8,827 nucleotides of DNA from JAAEEP01 sp035529155 (GTDB lineage Archaea; Thermoplasmatota; Thermoplasmata; Methanomassiliicoccales; JAAEEP01): contig DATKXF010000049.1 in assembly GCA_035529155.1 (NCBI GenBank), forward strand, positions 1 to 8,827. The letters are read 5' to 3'. Shown one piece after another: positions 1 to 5,251 of the stretch. Under the pieces are notes generated by a model. The model searched no databases, was not told the DNA's origin, and was given only the letters and a program-made list of their open reading frames with translations. Position 1 is the first letter of the stretch. Each line of letters begins with the position of its first letter. Both the position numbers and the translations under genes were made by a program.

Positions 1-1
1 C

Positions 2-502
2 TGGGACTACCTCTGGGGAAGCTACTCATGCCTTGGAGACCAGCAGTACGACGAGTTCGAGGGTGGGCCCAAGTACGCAGGCAAGCTCAACCAACTTACC
101 ACGGAAAACGGGATGGCCCTTTGTATCCACAACTGTGCTGACCTTCCACACCTTGACACACAAGTGAAAAAGATGAAGCCGGTCATTTACAGCATGGCCT
201 GGTACCCGCTCATACCAGGATCTCCATCGGCTAAGAACGCGATTGAGGGTGGCTACGCCGATAACTGTCTGATTGCGGGCAACATCGACCCACAGATGTT
301 CATCAGGGCGAGCGAGGAGAAGATCAACAGGGTCACCAACAACCTGCTTCAGGAAGTCAAGACCGCACTCTGCGCCAGAGGACTTCACTCCCGCTACTGC
401 GTCGCAAGCGGGTGCGAGGTACCACCTTCAGTGGCAACCAAACTGGAGAACATCAAGAACGTGGTAGATACCACCAAGACATTTGGGAAGCTGGAGTGCT
501 GA
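2..502 (+). CDS. UroD-family (MtaA/MtbA-like) corrinoid methyltransferase, C-terminal part
   Basis: This is the 3' end of a gene open to the left edge; 166 residues are visible and the N-terminal half is missing. The product belongs to the uroporphyrinogen decarboxylase superfamily, and the branch resembles Zn-dependent methyltransferases that move a methyl group between a corrinoid protein and a thiol such as coenzyme M. Visible support is the H-x-C pair (IHNCADLPHLD), the AGNIDP strand seen in the MtaA/MtbA group, and a distal cysteine in ASGCEVPP followed by the ENI...V...FGK ending. His and the two Cys would be the three Zn ligands known from MtaA. It is clearly different from the complete UroD-type protein at 5252-6265, so the locus carries two non-identical members. 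A T-rich terminator follows. The exact substrate cannot be read, and a true haem-pathway decarboxylase is unlikely because of the H-x-C...C set. Confidence 0.85.
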   Translation, partial: WDYLWGSYSCLGDQQYDEFEGGPKYAGKLNQLTTENGMALCIHNCADLPHLDTQVKKMKPVIYSMAWYPLIPGSPSAKNAIEGGYADNCLIAGNIDPQMFIRASEEKINRVTNNLLQEVKTALCARGLHSRYCVASGCEVPPSVATKLENIKNVVDTTKTFGKLEC

Positions 503-515
503 TCCAACTTCCTTC

Positions 516-531
516 ATTTTTTTTCTTTTTA
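516..531 (+). terminator. T-rich archaeal-type transcription terminator
   Basis: Thirteen of about fourteen bases from 517 to 530 are T (T8, C, T5), starting 15 nt after the methyltransferase stop codon and without a GC-rich hairpin in front. Archaeal RNA polymerase stops at such U-runs. The TTTTTATCA end of the tract could also serve as a weak TATA-like element for the GTPase gene at 585, but no good BRE is seen, so partial read-through into that gene is equally possible. Confidence 0.55.
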
Positions 532-584
532 TCACCAAAAGGTTAACATCGACCCTACGAGTTACATGTCTGAAGGAATACAAG

Positions 585-1250
585 ATGAAGATCGCCCAGA
601 TCGCAGGTTTCCTTGGAAGCGGCAAGACTTCGCTGCTCATGAAGGTCTCTAAGGAGCTGGTGAACAGAGGACACAAGATCGCGATAGTGGTCAATGATGT
701 TGGGGAGATCAATGTGGACGCGAGGTTCATCGAGTCCTACGGCCTTAAGGCCAAGGAGATCTCTGGGGGATGCATCTGCTGCCAGATCGCTGGTTCCTTC
801 GCAAATACATTGGCCATACTGTACGACACCTTCGACCCGGATATCGTGATAGTTGAACCATCCGGGGTAGCTATCCCTTGGGGGTTAAAGAGAGCCGCTG
901 AATATTCTGAAGCAGAATCGAACGTGGTGATCGAGCACGCTCCCGTGATAACATTGGTGGATTCCACAAGGATCGAGATGCTCATATCCGCGGTCAGAAG
1001 ATTGATTGAGACTCAGATCAGAGAGGCTGACGTGGCGCTGATCAACAAGATAGACGCGGCCAGCCCAGAGGATATCGAGAAGACCAAGGAATTCGTTAAA
1101 TCCATCAATCCGCGTGCCAGGATATTCAACGCTTCCTCCAAAACTGGTGAGGGGCTGGAAAAGGTCGCCGAAATCATCGAGAGTGAGCTTTCCCCGAGAT
1201 ATGATGAGGCATTGGAGAAGGAACTCCTGAAGAAGGAGTATGGAGCGTAG
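585..1250 (+). CDS. G3E-family (CobW/HypB/UreG-type) GTPase, putative metallochaperone
   Basis: A 221-residue P-loop GTPase of the G3E class, whose members use GTP to load metal or cofactor into enzymes (HypB and UreG for nickel, CobW-type for zinc or cobalt, MeaB for B12 enzymes). The sequence shows a Walker A loop GFLGSGKTS (8-16), the C-x-C-C metal motif GGCICC (61-66), EPSG (91-94) and the guanine-specificity motif NKID (154-157). CxCC is typical of the CobW/HypB side and is not a MeaB hallmark. There is no His-rich tail and no CobW C-terminal domain, so it is a short, core-only form. I chose ATG 585 because GAAGGA lies 8 nt upstream and the P-loop then follows directly; the open frame before it crosses the poly-T tract. 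Two small candidate metal-binding proteins follow within 25 nt, and a UroD-type methyltransferase precedes it, making a maturation role plausible but unproven. Confidence 0.88.
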   Translation: MKIAQIAGFLGSGKTSLLMKVSKELVNRGHKIAIVVNDVGEINVDARFIESYGLKAKEISGGCICCQIAGSFANTLAILYDTFDPDIVIVEPSGVAIPWGLKRAAEYSEAESNVVIEHAPVITLVDSTRIEMLISAVRRLIETQIREADVALINKIDAASPEDIEKTKEFVKSINPRARIFNASSKTGEGLEKVAEIIESELSPRYDEALEKELLKKEYGA

Positions 1251-1272
1251 ATAGGGAAATGGAGGTTCTGCT

Positions 1273-1746
1273 ATGAAAGACGATCACGATGATCTTCATC
1301 TCGAACTGCACAGGGAGGCCGACAATCTAGGCAAGTTCGCGGCAAAGATATCGCTGAATGCGCCGCAAGGAATGACCAAGGTGGAGGCGAAGGATCTCAT
1401 GGACACCCTCATGGTCAATATCACAGACCAATGTCTGAGCAAGGGTGCCGATATCATCGGGCACGTAAAGGGATTCCTCACCTCAGAATCTGGGACGATC
1501 ATGGCGAGCCTTGTGGATCCAAGAATAGGGACCGACATCACCGATGACATGTCCAGTTCAAGATTCACATCGGCCGAGCTCGTGGTGCATGCAATAGTCC
1601 ACGGCATCTGGGATCCCGAGGTTAGGGATGCCACGGTCCCTGTCATCGATAAGGTCATGAAGAATTTCGGTATCGAATATGAGGTGCTGCAGGACTATTA
1701 CGAGAAGGAGAAGAGCATCTCCCACCACATGACGGAGGAGGATTAG
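1273..1746 (+). CDS. Uncharacterised acidic protein with His-rich N terminus
   Basis: I do not recognise this 157-residue protein. It starts with an Asp/His-rich stretch (DDHDDLHLELH, 3-13) and ends with another acidic and His-containing tail (ISHHMTEED), with a central region (about 60-90) of hydrophobic and Gly residues (GADIIGHVKGFL...ASLVDPRIGTDI) that looks like a folded core. It has a single Cys and no predicted membrane segment. GGAGG lies 7 nt before the ATG, so the start is well supported. It sits 22 nt after the G3E GTPase and its stop is 1 nt before the start of the zinc-ribbon gene, so the three are almost certainly co-expressed. By position it could be a metal-carrying or substrate-adaptor partner of the GTPase; that is inference from context and the His/Asp content only. 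Confidence 0.8.
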   Translation: MKDDHDDLHLELHREADNLGKFAAKISLNAPQGMTKVEAKDLMDTLMVNITDQCLSKGADIIGHVKGFLTSESGTIMASLVDPRIGTDITDDMSSSRFTSAELVVHAIVHGIWDPEVRDATVPVIDKVMKNFGIEYEVLQDYYEKEKSISHHMTEED

Positions 1747-1747
1747 A

Positions 1748-2059
1748 ATGGATGGTTACTATCAGGCCATGAAGACCAGGGGATTCTCGGAGAACACCAT
1801 GAAATCAATCAGGAGGATGAAGTGTCCGGTCTGCGGTTTCGAGTTCTCTCTGGTGTATGCCCGCACATTCGCCTGTGCCGGTTGCTCCAATGCGATAGCG
1901 GGATGTCCCAAGGTCAGATGCGCCAAATGCGACCATGAGTTCTACATCGAGGAAATACCAGAGGTCAATGGCAAGAGGGCAGCACGTTCCCTGGCCGATC
2001 ATATCTCTGACATTGTTGAGGATTACAACGAGAGCTATGGTTTGAAGAAGAACCGCTGA
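1748..2059 (+). CDS. Small seven-cysteine zinc-ribbon protein
   Basis: A 103-residue soluble protein with Cys at 26, 29, 43, 46, 53, 58 and 61. C26-x2-C29 (KCPVCG) and C43-x2-C46 (CAGC) form a likely first zinc ribbon, and C53...C58-x2-C61 (GCPKVRCAKC) could bind a second metal with an additional ligand. The remaining C-terminal stretch is helical and charged. A strong GGAGGAGG ribosome site overlaps the end of the preceding gene and the ATG follows that gene's TAG after 1 nt, indicating translational coupling. Beside a HypB-like GTPase the arrangement recalls the HypA/HypB pair, where HypA carries a zinc ribbon, but the sequence does not show the HypA N-terminal His motif, so it is not called HypA. 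Zinc-ribbon rubredoxin-like redox function is an alternative. Confidence 0.82.
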   Translation: MDGYYQAMKTRGFSENTMKSIRRMKCPVCGFEFSLVYARTFACAGCSNAIAGCPKVRCAKCDHEFYIEEIPEVNGKRAARSLADHISDIVEDYNESYGLKKNR

Positions 2060-2070
2060 CTATCCGCCAC

Positions 2071-2448
2071 TTATTCTAGTGTTTTTCCAAGGATTTCGAC
2101 GAATGCCGAGATCTCTTCGTCCGTCGGATCCTCGAATTCAAATTGAGAAGTAGGCTTGCATGGTCCAGCCCGCCTTTCAAGGGCATCGTCCACCACACAG
2201 GAGTGCTGAGCTTTCAGGTCATTCTTCTCCAATAGGCGGTCAACGCACCGATTCTTGCATCCATTGACCGCGACGAGTTTGTCCATGTCGATACCGCTCA
2301 TCCTCACGATAATTGGGCTAATATCAAACGTGTTAACGGAGAACTGGACGATCTTATCTTGGTGATTCTTAGAGAATATCTCGATGGCCTTCTCCAGAAT
2401 CAAACCCCTCTCTCCATTTGCTCCGCATACCATCACGCCCTTTCTCAC
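2071..2448 (-). CDS. DGC-type putative zinc-binding protein (second of a tandem pair)
   Basis: A 125-residue protein resembling the DGC family of putative zinc-binding proteins, whose biochemical role is not established. It shows an N-terminal strand ending in Cys8 (VMVCG), the family core NGCKNRC with Cys64 and Cys68, Cys84 followed by VVDD, and Cys97. I start it at GTG 2448 instead of the longer frame to 2514. A GGGGGTGA ribosome site at 2460-2453 is ideally spaced, the GTG overlaps the TGA of the previous gene in a 4-nt GTGA coupling, and the shorter protein then aligns Cys8 and Cys64/68 with Cys7 and Cys63/67 of the neighbouring paralogue. ATG 2433 is a weaker option. It is the last gene of the ATPase-DGC-DGC unit and converges with the zinc-ribbon gene across an 11-nt gap. 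The partner ATPase suggests a joint role, possibly with the corrinoid methyltransferase upstream. Confidence 0.78.
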   Translation of the reverse strand: MRKGVMVCGANGERGLILEKAIEIFSKNHQDKIVQFSVNTFDISPIIVRMSGIDMDKLVAVNGCKNRCVDRLLEKNDLKAQHSCVVDDALERRAGPCKPTSQFEFEDPTDEEISAFVEILGKTLE

Positions 2449-2783
2449 TCGCTCACCCCCGAAAGGAAATCCAGTATCTTCTCTCTTGCATCCTGGACAT
2501 TCTTTTCGCTGCATGAGGGATACTTTTTCAGTATCAACTTGGCTCTTGGCGTCAGGCCAAAGTGAGCTAGAGATTGTATCCCGCAGCCACCCTCGCAGGC
2601 GTCAATGACCACGAGTTGGGCAGGAGCCATTGAGCGCACTTCCTCTACCGATTGCTCGATTCCAGCCATGGCGGGGGTGAGGGTTACCACCCTGATCTCC
2701 TTCTCCTCACAAACACCGCGAATGGCCGCCCTGAGAACTCTCGCGCCTGGGCTGAAGCCACCACAGATAACCACATCGATCAT
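2445..2783 (-). CDS. DGC-type putative zinc-binding protein (first of a tandem pair)
   Basis: A 112-residue protein with the layout of the small DGC-type zinc-binding family: an initial beta strand ending in Cys7 (VVICGG), a Rossmann-like alternation, then the signature IDACEGGCGIQ with Cys63 and Cys67, and a further Cys at 91. Cys7, 63 and 67 fall at almost the same positions as in the downstream neighbour, so the two probably arose by duplication, although they now differ widely elsewhere. Its ATG follows the TAG of the ASKHA ATPase with no spacer, and GAGGGAAGG upstream inside that gene gives a ribosome site. Its TGA overlaps the next gene's GTG. Function in the family is unknown; the strict linkage to a hydantoinase-like ATPase and a UroD-type methyltransferase suggests that it acts with them, perhaps as a metal or redox site. 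Confidence 0.8.
   Translation of the reverse strand: MIDVVICGGFSPGARVLRAAIRGVCEEKEIRVVTLTPAMAGIEQSVEEVRSMAPAQLVVIDACEGGCGIQSLAHFGLTPRAKLILKKYPSCSEKNVQDAREKILDFLSGVSE
2453..2460 (-). promoter_or_regulatory. Ribosome binding site that decides the GTG start of the second DGC gene
   Basis: On the minus strand GGGGGTGA is followed by GCGA and then GTG at 2448. It pairs with the 16S anti-SD (GGAGGTGA) with one mismatch and lies inside the 3' end of the preceding gene, as expected for coupled genes. It supports the GTG start over the longer ATG frame. Confidence 0.6.
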
Positions 2784-4793
2784 CTAGACCCTTCCCTCGA
2801 AGAACTGTGTGGGTTTTCCGATCCCGATGATATTGATCTTCGACTCAATGAGTATATCGTCTCCCCAGTCCTCTCCAACCTTGGCCCTCATGTCGTTCCT
2901 CTCAACGACCAGCTCTATTTCGCTCGCTCCCGCCCTCTTTGCCTGCTCCATGACCCATTGCTTACCGACCTTCTCAGCGTACTTAATCGCATCGGACATG
3001 GAATCGAACTCCCTCATCTCATGCTGTGAGTGGAGGAAGCAGGCTGGATCCTCCTCTATCGACATTCCGGGTTTCGGGCGAATGAGTATCTCCACCTTTT
3101 CGACAACGCTGCCGGTAATGGCACCAACGGCGTTCCCCACCTCGGTATGCTCGGGAAGCATCAGTTCGGTATCGAACCTCCTGGCGACCTCGGGCAGGTA
3201 GGCTCCCACTGGAGCGCCGATGCCGATTATCTTCTTGTTTATATCCAGGCGGCAAAGATAATCCAATCCCGGCGTGCCCTTGATGAACTTCATGATGAAG
3301 TCCTCTGCGACACCATTGAGATCCATCTTTCCTGTCTCTTCGTAAACTAGCTTGCTGAGGAGTTCGTAGGCCACCTTCTCCACGACCTTGTTCTTGACGA
3401 CCGAGCAGAACTCACCGGACTCCATACCTACAATAGCGGATTGGATCTCGACACCCAGCTTGGAAGGAAGAGGATCGTATTCGACATAGGTTCCCTCAGC
3501 GTGGAGTATGTCGGTGGGTGTAAGTCCAATCCTCTGGATGATCCCAAGCTCCTCCAATCTGCGTACATCGAATTCCAGTGGATGCATTCCAGTGAGAGCG
3601 CTTATCTCGTGTATTGTGCGGGGCTCTTTCCGAATGAGGTCTATTAGCGTTTGCCCGCTCTTTCCCAGGTCGAGGCCCTTCATCTCCCTGCTGAAAATGA
3701 AGAATTCGTTGACCATGTTGATGCTTCTCGGGTCCCTTATACTGAGGTGTATCTGGGGAGGCTCCTTCCTCATCTTCTCCAGTTTAGGCAGTATCTCGGG
3801 ATGAAGCGCTGCGCCTATGCAGAGAGGAACCACCCTCAATGGAGTAATGTCGATTCTTCCATTGTGGACGATCACCCGGCTGTCACCACCGATTCCGGAT
3901 GTAGATATGTCCGCGGCCTTCACCCTGGTTCTCCGGCCACCGATCAGCGCTCCTTCCGGATCGAGTCTGGGCATTCCTCCTCTGAGTATCCCGATATCGG
4001 TCGTTGTTCCTCCGATATCGATCACGATGCAGTCCTCTTCCCCTGAAAGAAATTTGGCACCAGTCAGACTAGCCGCTGGGCCGGAGAGGATTGTTTCCAC
4101 GGGACGCTCCTTGGCGACCTCCTCGGCCATGACCGAGCCGTCCCCCTTGACGATCATTATAGGGGCCTCTATCTTCCTCCCCTTGAGGACGGTCTTGACC
4201 GAAGCGACCAGATCGGATATGGTGGGAATGAGCTTGGCGTTCAGTATCGAGGTCAGGGTCCTTTCCTGGAATCCCAGCTTGGTGGTAAGCTCATGGCCAC
4301 AGACCACGGGAAGCTTGCTCTCCTCCTCTACCATCTCCTTGAGCAGGATCTCGTGAGAGGGGTTCCTTACGCTCAGGTAGGATGATATGGCCACGGCATC
4401 CACCCTTCCGTTGACGAGTTTGATGAATTTCCTGGCGGCCTCTACATCCAGTTCCTCTCTCTCCGTTCCCAATAGGGTGTGACCGCCGGTGACCATGATC
4501 TCCTCTTCGACGGGGATCTGACGATCGAATTTGTGGCCAGCGACGATAAGCGCGACCCTGCAGCCCTTTCCTTCGACCACCGAGTTCGTCGCTAGGGTGG
4601 ATGATACAGACACGAGTCGGATCCTTTCGAAGAGGGATCCATCGAGCTTATCGATGGAATTAGTGATTCCAACGCAGAGATCGTCCCTGGTCGTTAGAGC
4701 CTTCGCCTTACTGAGCACCTTACCTGTCTGGAGGTCCACAATGACCGAATCAGTGTAAGTTCCACCTGTATCAATGCCTAAGCCAAATCCCAT
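2784..4793 (-). CDS. Hydantoinase/oxoprolinase-family (HyuA-like) ASKHA ATPase
   Basis: A 669-residue protein of the HyuA family, soluble members of the actin/Hsp70/sugar-kinase fold. The first phosphate loop is GIDTGGTYTDSVIVD (6-20) with the N-terminal domain to about 170, the second is IVIDIGGTTTDIGIL (256-270), and SGPAAS (237-242), the GIGGDS loop (300-305) and LTPTDILHAEG (424-434) are family landmarks. A late glycine block (about 523-530, 552-562) completes the fold. Typical HyuA enzymes open cyclic amides with ATP. Here no HyuB partner is present; instead two DGC-type proteins follow, coupled by a TAG|ATG junction, and a corrinoid methyltransferase lies upstream. ASKHA ATPases of the RamA/RACo kind reactivate corrinoid proteins, so an activation role is an attractive inference, although no iron-sulfur motif is visible in this chain. 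Residues 380-423 look like a winged-helix insert. ATG 4793 is chosen over GTG 4805 because of the ribosome site at 4807-4800. Confidence 0.88.
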   Translation of the reverse strand: MGFGLGIDTGGTYTDSVIVDLQTGKVLSKAKALTTRDDLCVGITNSIDKLDGSLFERIRLVSVSSTLATNSVVEGKGCRVALIVAGHKFDRQIPVEEEIMVTGGHTLLGTEREELDVEAARKFIKLVNGRVDAVAISSYLSVRNPSHEILLKEMVEEESKLPVVCGHELTTKLGFQERTLTSILNAKLIPTISDLVASVKTVLKGRKIEAPIMIVKGDGSVMAEEVAKERPVETILSGPAASLTGAKFLSGEEDCIVIDIGGTTTDIGILRGGMPRLDPEGALIGGRRTRVKAADISTSGIGGDSRVIVHNGRIDITPLRVVPLCIGAALHPEILPKLEKMRKEPPQIHLSIRDPRSINMVNEFFIFSREMKGLDLGKSGQTLIDLIRKEPRTIHEISALTGMHPLEFDVRRLEELGIIQRIGLTPTDILHAEGTYVEYDPLPSKLGVEIQSAIVGMESGEFCSVVKNKVVEKVAYELLSKLVYEETGKMDLNGVAEDFIMKFIKGTPGLDYLCRLDINKKIIGIGAPVGAYLPEVARRFDTELMLPEHTEVGNAVGAITGSVVEKVEILIRPKPGMSIEEDPACFLHSQHEMREFDSMSDAIKYAEKVGKQWVMEQAKRAGASEIELVVERNDMRAKVGEDWGDDILIESKINIIGIGKPTQFFEGRV

Positions 4794-4799
4794 TAAGAG

Positions 4800-4807
4800 C
4801 ACCACCT
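4800..4807 (-). promoter_or_regulatory. Ribosome binding site setting the ATG 4793 start of the HyuA-like gene
   Basis: AGGTGGTG on the minus strand, 6 nt before ATG 4793, matches the anti-SD complement GGAGGTGA closely. An upstream in-frame GTG at 4805 lies inside this site, so it is unlikely to be the start. Confidence 0.6.
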
Positions 4808-4811
4808 GATT

Positions 4812-4844
4812 ATCGATTTGAAAGTGATTGAAAGTGAAATCGAT
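4812..4844. repeat. Inverted repeat with internal tandem 10-mer before the HyuA-like gene
   Basis: ATCGATTT (4812-4819) and AAATCGAT (4837-4844) are perfect 8-bp inverted arms separated by 17 nt. Two exact tandem copies of TTGAAAGTGA (4818-4827 and 4828-4837) overlap the arms. The element fills most of the 63-nt gap between the small gene and the HyuA-like gene and lies 19 nt upstream of the latter's start. It could be an operator or an RNA hairpin in the leader; no clear TATA box accompanies it. Confidence 0.5.
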
Positions 4845-4856
4845 GCCGGTTCCATT

Positions 4857-5126
4857 TCAAAGCCCCATTATATCTTCTATAACCCCTTCGACCGATTCCC
4901 AGTCATCACATAGGATTACATCATCCGTAAGGGGCGTGGTTCTGTCTACCGCATATTCATGGTCGGGAGGGCCTGTTTGAAATCTTATCACCAGAACTAT
5001 GAAGCCCTTGGTATCATGCGAGGATTTGGGCTTGGAAACAATGGATGCTCCGTATCCATTGGGAAACCTGTAGACATTATGGAACCGGTCTCCCTCCATG
5101 CATCCACATGTGCACTTTGCGTTCAA
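4857..5126 (-). CDS. Small conserved-type hypothetical protein, 5' end uncertain (possible frameshift)
   Basis: The frame encodes 89 residues from a TTG. The core VYRFPNGYGASIV (about 19-31), a middle hydrophobic strand (GFIVLVIRF) and TPLTDDV followed by an acidic helix resemble small uncharacterised proteins that I know only as hypothetical; no function is assigned. A CTCGC pair of cysteines near the start and Cys at 73 could bind metal. TTG 5126 has no ribosome site. The reading frame is open further back to TAG 5174-5172 and upstream residues (LAYDEFIIDL) still look protein-like. GGAGGG at 5165-5160 precedes a CTG at 5153, and another frame beginning with GTG 5206 runs 16 codons into a TAA at 5158-5156. 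Either an unusual start codon or a one-base indel near 5160 explains this. It lies between the methyltransferase and ATPase genes in the same direction. Confidence 0.62.
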   Translation of the reverse strand: MNAKCTCGCMEGDRFHNVYRFPNGYGASIVSKPKSSHDTKGFIVLVIRFQTGPPDHEYAVDRTTPLTDDVILCDDWESVEGVIEDIMGL

Positions 5127-5251
5127 GTCTATGATGAATTCATCATAGGCCAGTGTTATCCCTCCATCAGGCTATAGTCTTCCGAATGGTCCGCATAATG
5201 CTTCACAATAGATAATGATATGGGGAGATGATATTCACAGATGCGAATGAG

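Noticed and set aside
26..388. 120-aa open frame on the minus strand
   Set aside because: It lies antisense to the methyltransferase end, whose Zn-ligand motifs are clear, and shows no recognisable domain or ribosome site.
483..584. N-terminal extension of the G3E GTPase
   Set aside because: The 34 extra residues are encoded across the poly-T terminator and precede a P-loop that normally lies at the extreme N terminus; ATG 585 has a good ribosome site.
2080..2088. T5 run after the zinc-ribbon gene as a terminator
   Set aside because: Only five T in a row inside the end of a convergent gene; possible but not distinguishable from chance.
2449..2514. Longer form of the second DGC protein with a CPGC motif
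   Set aside because: The CPGC arises in a frame overlapping the first DGC gene by 70 nt; the GTG at 2448 has a better ribosome site, a coupled overlap and matching Cys positions.
3508..4356. Long + strand open frames opposite the HyuA-like gene
   Set aside because: They are shadows of a strongly conserved ATPase; their Ser/Pro-rich composition is typical of antisense frames.
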